From contig JALHMB010000002.1 in the NCBI GenBank assembly GCA_022844275.1, positions 620,001 through 684,000 of the forward strand: 64,000 nucleotides of DNA, written 5' to 3'. Of the stretch, positions 1 through 8,220 are shown piece by piece (the first letter of the stretch is position 1; each line of letters starts with the position of its first letter). This DNA comes from Hyphomicrobiaceae bacterium. Lineage in GTDB: Bacteria > Pseudomonadota > Alphaproteobacteria > Rhizobiales > Hyphomicrobiaceae. Under the pieces are notes generated by a model, which was not told where the DNA came from, did no database searches, and saw nothing but the letters and a program-made list of their open reading frames with translations. Both the position numbers and the translations under genes were made by a program.

Positions 1-693
1 AAGCTGAATGGCGAAGGAGCCGAGCCCGCCCGACGCGCCCCAGACCAGCACGTTATGGCCCGGTCGCAGAATGTGCGGGCGATGGCCGAAGAGCATGCGA
101 TAGGCCGTCGCGAGCGTCAGCGTGTAGCAGGCGGCTTCTTCCCACGTCAGGTGCTTCGGCCGCTCCATGAGCTGGCGGTCCTGCACGCGCGTGAACTGCG
201 AGAATGAACCGTCCGGCGTCTCGTAGCCCCAGATGCGCTGGGAGGGCGAGAACATGGGATCGCCGCCGTTGCATTCCTCGTCGTCGCCGTCATCCTGATT
301 GCAGTGGATGACGACCTCGTCGCCGACTTTCCAGCGCTTCACCTTCGAGCCGACGGCATAGACGATGCCCGCGGCATCGGATCCCGCGATGTGATACGGC
401 TGCTTGTGGCCATCGAACGGCGAGATGGGCGTGCCGAGTGCGGCCCACACACCATTGTAATTCACACCCGCTGCCATCACGAGCACCAGCACGTCGTGGC
501 TGTCGAGTGGCCACGTCGGCACGACCTCGACCTGCATCGCCGACTCCGGCTCGCCGTGACGCTCCTTGCGGATGGCCCAGGCATACATGTTTTTGGGTAC
601 ATGCCCTAAGGGCGGGATCTCCCCGACTTCGTAGAGATCTTTCAGCGGCGCTTCGTTGGGAACGGGCTGTAAAGCCTGAGCTGAACTCGCCAT
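1..693 (-). CDS. ccr: crotonyl-CoA carboxylase/reductase, 5' part (truncated by window edge)
   Basis: Reading the minus strand from the ATG at 693 gives an open frame of 231 codons that runs off the left edge of the window, so only the N-terminal half of a roughly 430-residue protein is present. It begins MASSAQALQPVPNEAPLKDL and contains the zinc-less medium-chain dehydrogenase fold: GVNYNGVWAALG, an AGSDAAGIV turn, KVGDEVVIH, and a start of the nucleotide-binding segment VWGASGGLGSFAIQL. This pattern matches crotonyl-CoA carboxylase/reductase, which makes ethylmalonyl-CoA from crotonyl-CoA, CO2 and NADPH in the ethylmalonyl-CoA pathway. A related alcohol dehydrogenase or enoyl reductase is possible, but the acidic DDGDDEECNGGDP loop and the N-terminal segment are typical of Ccr. 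No other ethylmalonyl-CoA pathway gene is in the window. Confidence 0.85.
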   Translation of the reverse strand, partial: MASSAQALQPVPNEAPLKDLYEVGEIPPLGHVPKNMYAWAIRKERHGEPESAMQVEVVPTWPLDSHDVLVLVMAAGVNYNGVWAALGTPISPFDGHKQPYHIAGSDAAGIVYAVGSKVKRWKVGDEVVIHCNQDDGDDEECNGGDPMFSPSQRIWGYETPDGSFSQFTRVQDRQLMERPKHLTWEEAACYTLTLATAYRMLFGHRPHILRPGHNVLVWGASGGLGSFAIQL

Positions 694-867
694 TGGACAC
701 CTGCCTTGCCAAATGCCTTGGTTGCGGGTGCGAACAGTGTGACAGAGTAAATACTGCGCTGCAATATAGGACTGCGGCAGTGCACTCTTGTTCCTTCGTC
801 GATATCATTCCGCTGCGTCAGGCTGGTTTTGTGAGGCCGCGCAAGGCCTTGGCTCGGGCCATTCATA

Positions 868-920
868 AGGATGGGCGGGTCCGGGCGGGTGTCCCTCCCG
901 GTGGGGTGCGGGGCCTAGCC
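868..920 (-). repeat. intergenic palindromic repeat, family 1, reverse orientation
   Basis: The segment between ccr and metY carries the string gggtccgggcgggtgtccct followed by a G-rich stretch. The same motif, with one change, recurs at 62519-62538, and its complement forms the distal hairpin of the copies near 29.5, 43.6 and 62.4 kb. It lies downstream of metY. The rest of 694-944 shows no gene. Confidence 0.55.
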
Positions 921-944
921 TCGCTTGCACCGTAGGTGCGACGG

Positions 945-2264
945 TCACACCCGCTGCGAAGCCTTCAGCGCCTGGTCGAGATCCTCGATGATGTCGCGGG
1001 CGTCTTCGAGACCGATCGAGAGACGGACGAGCTCCTCACCGACCCCCGCACGCTTGAGTTCTTCCGCGCTCATCTGCTGATGCGTGGTGCTCGCAGGATG
1101 GATGATGAGCGACTTGGCATCGCCGATATTGGCGAGATGCGAGAGCAGGCGCACGCGCTCTATCAGCACCTTGCCTGCACGACGCGCGCCACCTTCGCTC
1201 GAACCGTCAGGTGCCTTGATGCCGAAGCTCATGATGGCCCCGGCACCGCGCGGGCTCTGCTTCTTTGCTAGAGCATAGTCGGGATGGCTCTCGAGACCTG
1301 GATACTTCACCCAGGCGACAGCGGGATGCTTCTCGAGGAAAGACGACACCGTGCGCGCATTCTCGACGTGGCGCGCCATGCGCACGGGCAGTGTCTCGAT
1401 ACCCTGCAGCAGATAGAATGCATTCGCTGGGCTCATGCAGGCACCGAAGTCGCGCAGGCCCTCGGCGCGAGCGCGTGTCATGAAAGCGGCCGGTCCGAAT
1501 TCTTCCGCGAATGAGAGACCGTGATAACCGGCATAGGGCTCAGTGAGCGTCGGAAATTTCCCCGACTTGACCCAGTCGAAACGGCCGCTGTCGACAAGCA
1601 GGCCGCCGATCGCGACGCCATGTCCGCCGAGGAATTTCGTCGCGGAGTGCATGACGATATCGGCGCCATGGTCGAAAGGTCGGCAGAGGAACGGCGTCGA
1701 GAACGTCGCGTCGATCATGAGCGGGAGGCCGTGATCGTGCGCGACCTCGGCGACGGCTGCGATGTCGAGCACTTCGAGGCCGGGATTGCCGAGCGTCTCG
1801 GCGAAGACAAGCCGTGTCTCGGGGCGGATGGCCGCCGCAAACGCCGCCGGATTTCGCGGATCGACCTGCGTCGTCGAGATTCCGAAGCGCGGCAGCGTAT
1901 GCACGAACATGTTGTGCGAGCCGCCGTAGACGCGGTTCGAGGCGACGATGTGTCCGCCCTGGCCCATGAGCGTCGCAATGCCGAGATGGAGCGCGGCCTG
2001 CCCGCTCGCAACCGCGACCGCACCGACGCCACCCTCGAGGGCGGAGATTCGCTCCTCCAGCACGGCGACGGTCGGATTGGAAATGCGCGAGTAGATGTGG
2101 CCGGCGCGTTCGAGATTGAACAGCTCCGCGGCGTGATCCGCGTCGTGAAAGACGTACGACGTCGTCTGGTAGATCGGCACGGCGCGGGCGCCGGTCGTCG
2201 GATCGGGTTGCTGTCCCGCGTGAAGCGAGAGCGTGTCGAAACGGGGATACTGATCGTCGGCCAT
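945..2264 (-). CDS. metY: O-acetylhomoserine sulfhydrylase
   Basis: 439 residues, the usual length for the MetY type of the Cys/Met-metabolism PLP family. The enzyme condenses O-acetylhomoserine with sulfide (or methanethiol) to homocysteine (or methionine) in the cytoplasm. The PLP lysine is in HSATKFLGG at about residue 210. The N-terminal substrate region (TLSLHAGQQPDPTTGARAVP), the YSRISNPT segment near residue 60 and VASGQAAL near 86 are family signatures. The ATG at 2264 is preceded by TTGGAGG at good spacing. It stands alone, divergent from the TPR lipoprotein gene; the 200 bp between them must hold both promoters. Cystathionine gamma-synthase is less likely because of the length and the N-terminal signature. 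Confidence 0.92.
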   Translation of the reverse strand: MADDQYPRFDTLSLHAGQQPDPTTGARAVPIYQTTSYVFHDADHAAELFNLERAGHIYSRISNPTVAVLEERISALEGGVGAVAVASGQAALHLGIATLMGQGGHIVASNRVYGGSHNMFVHTLPRFGISTTQVDPRNPAAFAAAIRPETRLVFAETLGNPGLEVLDIAAVAEVAHDHGLPLMIDATFSTPFLCRPFDHGADIVMHSATKFLGGHGVAIGGLLVDSGRFDWVKSGKFPTLTEPYAGYHGLSFAEEFGPAAFMTRARAEGLRDFGACMSPANAFYLLQGIETLPVRMARHVENARTVSSFLEKHPAVAWVKYPGLESHPDYALAKKQSPRGAGAIMSFGIKAPDGSSEGGARRAGKVLIERVRLLSHLANIGDAKSLIIHPASTTHQQMSAEELKRAGVGEELVRLSIGLEDARDIIEDLDQALKASQRV

Positions 2265-2466
2265 GAGGCGCCTCCAAGACTTGGCCTATTCAGTATCGAA
2301 GGGTGCTTGCGGCGACAACCCGGACGTTGCTGCGCGCGGATTGATCCGCCTAGGTCCCTCTGGGGATTGCGGGGACGGCCCACCCGCGTCGGGGCTTGCG
2401 AGCGCACGAATCACCTATCGCTAGGGTCGACGCGTGGGGTCCTGCGCGGCGTCGAGGAGGCAAGTT

Positions 2467-3330
2467 ATGGTGCGGATTTGGGGTCGGGGTCGTGTCCGTC
2501 GTGAGGTCGTATCGCGTCGCGTCATTGGAGTGAGCAGCTGTCTTGCGGCCGTGCTTTCTCTCGGCGGCTGCGGCGGTGCGGACCTGCTGAAATTGCCGGG
2601 TCTTGGGCCATCGACGCCTACGCTCAACGTCACACCAAGAGCCGAGCCGCCGCCGCGTGAAGTTTCGCCCGGCGAAGCGAAGGCCGCCCGCGCCCGTCTC
2701 GGCGAGGCCGCCACGCTCGCCGCAGCGCGCAGCAATCCCGGGGATATCGATGCCGTCATGGCGGCAGCCCGCATTATGCGCCAGCAGGGCGACAAGGCCG
2801 GTGCTCTTGCTCTGCTCGATACCTCGGCACCTGCAGCTCCGAATGATGCTCGTCTCCTGCGCGATCGCGGCTTGCTGGCGTTGGAGCTCGGCGCGCTCGC
2901 CCGCGCGCGCGATCATCTGAAAAAGGCTGTCGGAAACGGTAGCAGCGACTGGCAGACACATTCCGCACTCGGCACAGCTCTCGCGGCTGCCGGCGATCAG
3001 AAGGGCGCCCAGCGCGCGTTTGCCGAGGCGCTGATGCAGGCGCCGGACAATCCGGTCGTGCTCAACAATCTCGCGCTCTCGATGGCGCTCGAAGGGCGAC
3101 GCGGCGAGGCGGAGCAGATGCTGCGGCAGGCAGCGGCGGGCCAGAAAAAGGGTGGCGACATCCGCGTCGCGAAGAACCTGGCGCTCGTCAGCAAGATCAG
3201 CGACCGCAACGGCAAGGCCGCGAGTAAGCCTGCCGCGCCCAAGCAAAGCGCCGTGCCGCCAGCGCCTGCGAAAGATGCGAAGAAGGCGGCCGCCACTGCT
3301 GCGGCCGTCAAAACCGCACGCGCGGATTAA
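2467..3330 (+). CDS. TPR-repeat lipoprotein, TadD-like
   Basis: 287 residues. The ATG at 2467 is chosen over one 11 codons upstream because GAGGAGG sits just before it. After a basic N-terminus and a hydrophobic stretch there is a lipobox-like SLGGCGG near residue 37, so the mature protein is probably a lipid-anchored periplasmic protein. Residues from about 75 to 235 form tetratricopeptide repeats (for example SALGTALAAAGDQKGAQRAF and NNLALSMALEGRRGEAEQ). The C-terminus is an Ala/Lys/Pro-rich low-complexity tail. The arrangement matches TadD, the TPR protein of Flp/Tad pilus systems, but no other tad gene is in the window, so a general assembly role is possible. Its stop is 1 bp from the end of the convergent glycosyltransferase gene. 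Confidence 0.7.
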   Translation: MVRIWGRGRVRREVVSRRVIGVSSCLAAVLSLGGCGGADLLKLPGLGPSTPTLNVTPRAEPPPREVSPGEAKAARARLGEAATLAAARSNPGDIDAVMAAARIMRQQGDKAGALALLDTSAPAAPNDARLLRDRGLLALELGALARARDHLKKAVGNGSSDWQTHSALGTALAAAGDQKGAQRAFAEALMQAPDNPVVLNNLALSMALEGRRGEAEQMLRQAAAGQKKGGDIRVAKNLALVSKISDRNGKAASKPAAPKQSAVPPAPAKDAKKAAATAAAVKTARAD

Positions 3331-3331
3331 G

Positions 3332-4978
3332 TCAGGGCGACGCCTGCAGCGTGCTCACCGTGCGGCCGCGCAGGTCGTACACCGTGGCAAAGGGCACGCC
3401 GTCGCGCACGACCTCGGCTGCGACGGGCGCATTGATCTCGCGGCAATAGAACTCGCGCAGCACAAGCGCGAAGTCGGCACCGCGCGGATTGCTCGTCGTC
3501 AGGAATCTCGGGCCGAGTTCCACCTGCGCGACGCGCTGAGGCCCGCACACGGCGACGATCCAGTAGCTGCGACCTGCTGGTGGTATGGCCTGTTGGGCCT
3601 CGATGTTCTGCTCCAGTTCGTCGGTCGCCTGTTTGAACGCAAGGCCCCAATAGTCGAGCATGAACGCGCGGTCGGCGCCGCGCACGCCGCCGGCCAGGGT
3701 GTTGAAATAGGCGTACTGGTACGGGTGCAGGCGCACCATGTCGGCGACCGTTGCGGTGAGGCCGAGTCCGAGCACGACGATGGCCGCCGCCAGGACAGCC
3801 TTGCCGCGCGTGTGCAGCCACTCGATCAGGTACGCGCACGCGACGCCCGCGATCACCGCGATCGGCGGCACGATAAAAAGGAAGTGACGCAGCCCATTGT
3901 AGAGCGCGGGCCGCGAGATCATGGCGTAGATCACGGGCACAGCCGCCGCGCCGAGAACGAGCAGCAGGCCGGCGCGACGATTGACCGGAATGTTCTGCCG
4001 GGTGGCCGCGAAGAGGATGCCTCCCACAGCGCCAAGTGCGAGGGCCAGCGTGGGATCCGGCAGCTTGAGCGCCAGCAGACGCGGTACATAGCTCGACGGC
4101 ATATCCGGAACGAGCACGGGCATTCCGTCGTACATCTCGCGCCAGGGCTTCTCGAAGAAGGTCGAGAAATAGGAGATTGCGCGGATGGGGTTGAGAGGTT
4201 CGAGCACGGACCACGGCCAGAGCAGGCCCATGATCACATAGCCGAGCGGCAATCCCGCGGACAGTACGAGCACGAACCAGCCAAAGCGGCGCATGGCAGG
4301 TTGCACGCCGTCCTTGCGAATATCTGCGCCGACGAGCAACGCGAGCGGCGCGATCACGAACAGCACGGCGATGCCGCCGAGAATGCGCGTGCCGATGGCG
4401 AGACCGAGTGCCGAACCGAGCAGGATCACGGAGCCGCGTGATGGAGAGGGGTATTCATCGATCGCCCGTAGCAGCGCGAACAGCAGCACGCACATCGCGA
4501 CGGAAAACGGCCCATCCTTCGCGTTCATGAACATGTGGCCGTAGTACATCGGCGTCGTTGCCAGCAGCACCAGCGCGAGCAGGCCGGCGAGCGGCCCACC
4601 GAGACGCCGCCCCAAGCGCCACACCACGGCGAGGCCGATGATGCCGACAACGGCACCCATGAGGCGCCGGGTCTCGAAGAGATCGAACGGAAGGACCTTT
4701 GCCGCAAGCGCGCTCAGGAGATCGAAACCGCCGCCGTACATGTAGAGATTGACGAAGCTCAGCGCGCGCCGGTCGGTGAAGCCGGAGCTGTAGTACGCGA
4801 GCAGCAGCTCACCGTACTGGGAATGTGTGTAGTCGTCCCAGCCGAGGCCATAGTCCACGAAGGTGAAGGCCGCGAAGATTGCGACGACAAGGAGCACAGC
4901 CAGGGCTGTGCGGTCATAAAGGCGCTCGGACAAGCGCGCAGGAACGGCATCCGGCAACGTCGAACGCGCTGTCAGCAT
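3332..4978 (-). CDS. GT39-like integral membrane glycosyltransferase
   Basis: 548 residues from the ATG at 4978 (MLTARSTLPDAVPARL); an upstream in-frame start would add 58 residues of uncharacteristic sequence. The protein has a first membrane helix near residues 22-42, followed by a loop with LGWDDYTHSQYGE, the acidic pair expected in the first periplasmic loop of the ArnT/PMT (GT39) superfamily, and about ten further hydrophobic segments. Such enzymes move a sugar from a polyprenyl-phosphate donor onto a lipid, protein or glycan acceptor at the outer face of the inner membrane. Donor and acceptor cannot be told. It lies 250 bp downstream of the Kor operon, but a hairpin at 5155-5176 probably separates the two. 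Confidence 0.72.
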   Translation of the reverse strand: MLTARSTLPDAVPARLSERLYDRTALAVLLVVAIFAAFTFVDYGLGWDDYTHSQYGELLLAYYSSGFTDRRALSFVNLYMYGGGFDLLSALAAKVLPFDLFETRRLMGAVVGIIGLAVVWRLGRRLGGPLAGLLALVLLATTPMYYGHMFMNAKDGPFSVAMCVLLFALLRAIDEYPSPSRGSVILLGSALGLAIGTRILGGIAVLFVIAPLALLVGADIRKDGVQPAMRRFGWFVLVLSAGLPLGYVIMGLLWPWSVLEPLNPIRAISYFSTFFEKPWREMYDGMPVLVPDMPSSYVPRLLALKLPDPTLALALGAVGGILFAATRQNIPVNRRAGLLLVLGAAAVPVIYAMISRPALYNGLRHFLFIVPPIAVIAGVACAYLIEWLHTRGKAVLAAAIVVLGLGLTATVADMVRLHPYQYAYFNTLAGGVRGADRAFMLDYWGLAFKQATDELEQNIEAQQAIPPAGRSYWIVAVCGPQRVAQVELGPRFLTTSNPRGADFALVLREFYCREINAPVAAEVVRDGVPFATVYDLRGRTVSTLQASP

Positions 4979-5154
4979 GGTTACTTCTGGGGCTCGGTTT
5001 CTCGGGACGAGGCGGCGGGACGGGAGCTGCTGTATCAAAGTGTAATTGTGCTCAAATGTACGTGAAGTGAACAAAAAAGTCTTGCGGCTCAAAGTCTCAG
5101 CGCTGCCGCCTGCGGACGATCCGCAGCCGTTACGGCACGCTCGCAAAAGCAAAA

Positions 5155-5176
5155 CGGCCCGATTTTACTCGGACCG
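5155..5176 (-). terminator. probable intrinsic terminator of the Kor operon
   Basis: An 8-bp stem (cggcccga / tcggaccg, one G-U pair) closes a 6-base loop, and on the minus strand it is followed by GTTTTGCTTTTGC. It sits 50 bp past the korB stop. Confidence 0.6.
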
Positions 5177-5228
5177 GCGCACAATCCTTTGGCAGATCAT
5201 CAGTGCAGACTTGAGGGCAACGCCACGG

Positions 5229-6287
5229 TTAACGCAGGCGCGCGTTGATGCCCTCCAGCGCCTTCGAGCCGGGGCAGAGCTCGCTCATGGGGAGGCCGTT
5301 GAGCGGCCGCTCGTCCGTGCCGAGCACGTCGTGCAGATCGTGCTGGTCCTCGTTGACGTAGAGGAGGCCCGTGACGATCGTTCCCTTGGCCGCGTTGGTG
5401 CGGATGGTGTGGATCGCGGCATCGGCATCGCGCGGATCGTGCCCCTCGCCGATCTTGTAGAGCATGAGCTGCGAGCCGTCATGCAACTCGACCGAGGTGG
5501 AGGTCCCCTCGTCGTATTCCGCCGTGATCTCCTCCTTGGGCTCGACATAGTCGAGCTTGTTCTCGGAGGCCATGTTGTGCATCCGCACGTATTCGTAGCT
5601 CTTCGTCGATGCCGGGTGATTGTTGAAGGTCACGCACGGGCTCACGACGTCGATGAAGGCAAAGCCCTTGTAGCTGATCGCAGCCTGGATGAGCGGCAGG
5701 AGCTGGCGCTTGTCGCCCGAGAAAGAGCGTGCGACGAAGCCGGCGCCGAGCTGGATGGCCATCTGGCAGAGGTCTATTGCGTCGAAGGGATTGGCCTCGC
5801 CCTTCTTGGATGGCGAGTTCTTGTCGTTCGTCGCCGAGAACTGACCCTTGGTAAGACCATAGCAGCCGTTGTTCATGACGATGTAGGTCATGTTCAGCTT
5901 GCGCCGAACGGCATGACAGAACTGGCCAAGGCCGATCGAGGCCGTGTCGCCGTCACCGGACACGCCAATGTAGTAGAGATCGCGGTTGGCCATGTTCGCG
6001 CCGGTCGTCACTGACGGCATGCGCCCGTGCACCGAGTTGAAGCCGTGGCTGCGCGAGAGAAAGTAGGTCGGCGCCTTCGAGGAGCAGCCGATGCCGGACA
6101 CTTTCGCGATGCGATGCGCCGGCAGGTCCATCTCGAAGCAGGCTTCGATGATCGCGGCGGTGATCGAGTCGTGTCCGCAGCCGGCGCACAGCGTCGACAT
6201 GGAGCCTTCATAGTCGCGTCGCGTAAGGCCCAGCGCGTTCCGCGGGAGTGCGGGGTGATGGGCGGATGGTTTGGCGATGTAGCTCAT
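5229..6287 (-). CDS. korB: 2-oxoacid:acceptor oxidoreductase, beta subunit (TPP-binding), KorB-like
   Basis: 352 residues. Beta subunit of the 2-oxoacid:ferredoxin oxidoreductase family, which carries thiamine diphosphate and a [4Fe-4S] cluster. The cluster ligands LCAGCGHD are at residues 33-40, with a further Cys near 68, and the TPP/Mg motif GDGDTASIG is at about 111, followed by NNGCYGLTKGQ. Together with the fused gamma-alpha subunit just upstream (25 bp gap) it should oxidatively decarboxylate a 2-oxoacid to the acyl-CoA. 2-Oxoglutarate is the likeliest substrate given the subunit arrangement, but pyruvate or branched-chain acids cannot be excluded. It is the last gene of a three-gene operon. 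Confidence 0.85.
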   Translation of the reverse strand: MSYIAKPSAHHPALPRNALGLTRRDYEGSMSTLCAGCGHDSITAAIIEACFEMDLPAHRIAKVSGIGCSSKAPTYFLSRSHGFNSVHGRMPSVTTGANMANRDLYYIGVSGDGDTASIGLGQFCHAVRRKLNMTYIVMNNGCYGLTKGQFSATNDKNSPSKKGEANPFDAIDLCQMAIQLGAGFVARSFSGDKRQLLPLIQAAISYKGFAFIDVVSPCVTFNNHPASTKSYEYVRMHNMASENKLDYVEPKEEITAEYDEGTSTSVELHDGSQLMLYKIGEGHDPRDADAAIHTIRTNAAKGTIVTGLLYVNEDQHDLHDVLGTDERPLNGLPMSELCPGSKALEGINARLR

Positions 6288-6312
6288 GGGGCGTCTCTAG
6301 GTCCTGTTCCTG

Positions 6313-8136
6313 CTACTCGGCGGCCGCAGCTTTTTCGGGATGGAGATGCTCGAGCACGGTCTTGCGCACGAAAGCGGCCGTGGTCGGCATGCCGTCATAG
6401 CTCAGCGCCGGAATGAGTTTAGTGGCGGGAATGTCGGCTTCGGTGATCAGCAGCGACCGCATCTGCGCGTCGCGGTTCTGCTCGAGAACGAAGATCTGGT
6501 CGTGCGCCGCGCAGAAAGCCTTCACGTCCTCGTTAAAGGGGAAAGCTTTGAGGCGCATGGCATTGAGGCGCACACCGGCGCGCTCGAGCTCATCGAGTCC
6601 TTCGAGCACCGCAGGTCGCGTCGCGCCGAAGTAGATGATGCCGGTCTTGCCGCTCTTGTCGCGGATATCGATCTCCGGTTTCGGCACGACGGTCGCGGCG
6701 GTGTCGAACTTGCGCCGGATGCGGTCGATGACGCGCTGGTGAATGCGGCCATCCTCGGTATAGCGAGCGTACTCATCGTGGCTCGTGCCACGCGTGAAGA
6801 ACGAGCCCATGGAAGGATGCGTGCCCGGAAGCGTGCGATAGGGGATCGCATCGCCGTCCACATCGAGATAGCGGCCCCAGGCTTTGCCCTTGACGCTCTG
6901 GAAGGCTTCGAGCTGCTCGGCCGAGAGCACCTTGCCGCGGCTTTGCTCGCGCGAGTCGTCCCAGGTGAAGGGATCGGTTATCCAGTCGTTCATGCCGATG
7001 TCGAGATCGGACATGACCATGATCGGCGTCTGCAGAAGCTCCGCGAGGTCGAAGGCTTCCGCGCCCATCGAGAAGACCTCGGTGGGGTTCGAGGGGAACA
7101 GCAACACGTGCTTGGTGTCGCCATGGCTCGCGTAGGCGCACGAGATGATGTCCGGCTGCCCCGTGCGCGTCGGCATACCCGTCGAAGGTCCACCGCGCTG
7201 GATATTGAAGAGCACGATCGGTACTTCGGCGAAGTAGGCGAGGCCGAGGAACTCGCTCATGAGCGAGATGCCGGGGCCTGACGTCGCCGTGAACGAGCGC
7301 GCGCCATTCCAGCCGCCGCCGATCGCGACGCCGATGGCCGCAAGCTCGTCCTCGGCCTGCACGATGCCGTAGAGGCGCTTGCCCTCCTTGGTCACGCGGA
7401 GGCGCCGCGCGTACTTCTCATAAGCCTCGGCGAGCGATGTGGATGGCGTGATCGGATACCACGCGCACACCGTGGCGCCACCATAGACGGCCGCGAGGCC
7501 GCCGGCGTCGTTGCCGGTCACCATGATCTTGCCCTTGGCGCTCTCGGCGGTGCGGGCATGGATGGCGAGCGGGCAAGAGAAATGCTCGCGCGCGTAATCG
7601 CGGCCAAGCTGCACGGCCTGCAGGTTGGCCGTCATGAGCTTCTCTTTGCCCTTGAGCTGATCCGAGATCACACCCTTGAGGGCATCCATGTCCATGGCGA
7701 GCAGCTCGACGAGCGCGCCGACATAGACCATGTTCTTGAAGAGCTGGCGCTGGCGCGCGTCCGTCCACTGCTTGGCGCAGATCTGCGCGATTGGAATCGG
7801 CAGCAGCGTGATGTCGTCGCGCGGCCAGATGCGCGGCATGGAGCTGTCGTAGAGCAGCCAGCCACCGGGCACGACCTCGGCGAGATCCTCGACGTACGTC
7901 TGCGGGTTCATCGCGACCATGAAGTCGATACCATCGCGCCGGGCGAGATAGCCCGCTTCAGAGACGCGGACCTCGTACCACGTCGGCAGGCCCTGAATAT
8001 TCGAGGGAAAAATATTCTTCGGGCTGACGGGGATGCCCATCCGGAACAGCGTCTTTGCGACCATCGTGTTGGCGGACGCGGAGCCCGACCCGTTGACGGT
8101 GGCGAACTTGATGACGAAATCGTTGATTCCGCTCAT
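6313..8136 (-). CDS. korA: 2-oxoacid:acceptor oxidoreductase, fused gamma-alpha subunit, KorA-like
   Basis: 607 residues. Residues 1 to about 185 are the gamma domain (VNGSGSASANTMVAKTLFRMG at the start), and from about 204 the alpha pyrimidine-binding domain begins (GNDAGGLAAVYGG, then WYPITPST at 226-233). Fusion of gamma and alpha is the usual form of KorA in aerobic or facultative bacteria. It acts with the beta subunit encoded immediately downstream. The alpha chain keeps the segment FTATSGPGISLMSE, which lines the TPP site. It is the middle gene of the operon, 84 bp after the flavoprotein gene. Confidence 0.85.
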   Translation of the reverse strand: MSGINDFVIKFATVNGSGSASANTMVAKTLFRMGIPVSPKNIFPSNIQGLPTWYEVRVSEAGYLARRDGIDFMVAMNPQTYVEDLAEVVPGGWLLYDSSMPRIWPRDDITLLPIPIAQICAKQWTDARQRQLFKNMVYVGALVELLAMDMDALKGVISDQLKGKEKLMTANLQAVQLGRDYAREHFSCPLAIHARTAESAKGKIMVTGNDAGGLAAVYGGATVCAWYPITPSTSLAEAYEKYARRLRVTKEGKRLYGIVQAEDELAAIGVAIGGGWNGARSFTATSGPGISLMSEFLGLAYFAEVPIVLFNIQRGGPSTGMPTRTGQPDIISCAYASHGDTKHVLLFPSNPTEVFSMGAEAFDLAELLQTPIMVMSDLDIGMNDWITDPFTWDDSREQSRGKVLSAEQLEAFQSVKGKAWGRYLDVDGDAIPYRTLPGTHPSMGSFFTRGTSHDEYARYTEDGRIHQRVIDRIRRKFDTAATVVPKPEIDIRDKSGKTGIIYFGATRPAVLEGLDELERAGVRLNAMRLKAFPFNEDVKAFCAAHDQIFVLEQNRDAQMRSLLITEADIPATKLIPALSYDGMPTTAAFVRKTVLEHLHPEKAAAAE

Positions 8137-8220
8137 GGCGTCGTCGTTGTCCTCATTCCAGCAGGGCGCCCGTCGCGAAGCGTTATCGCCAGATGTGGGC
8201 GAGCCCTTCCTCCGAAGTTT

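Noticed and set aside
2265-2466. SAM-II riboswitch in the leader of metY, as expected in alphaproteobacteria
   Set aside because: The upstream sequence has a few similar words (ggtgattcg, cgcaagcc) but lacks the conserved pseudoknot pairing and the A-rich segment of the motif as I know it.
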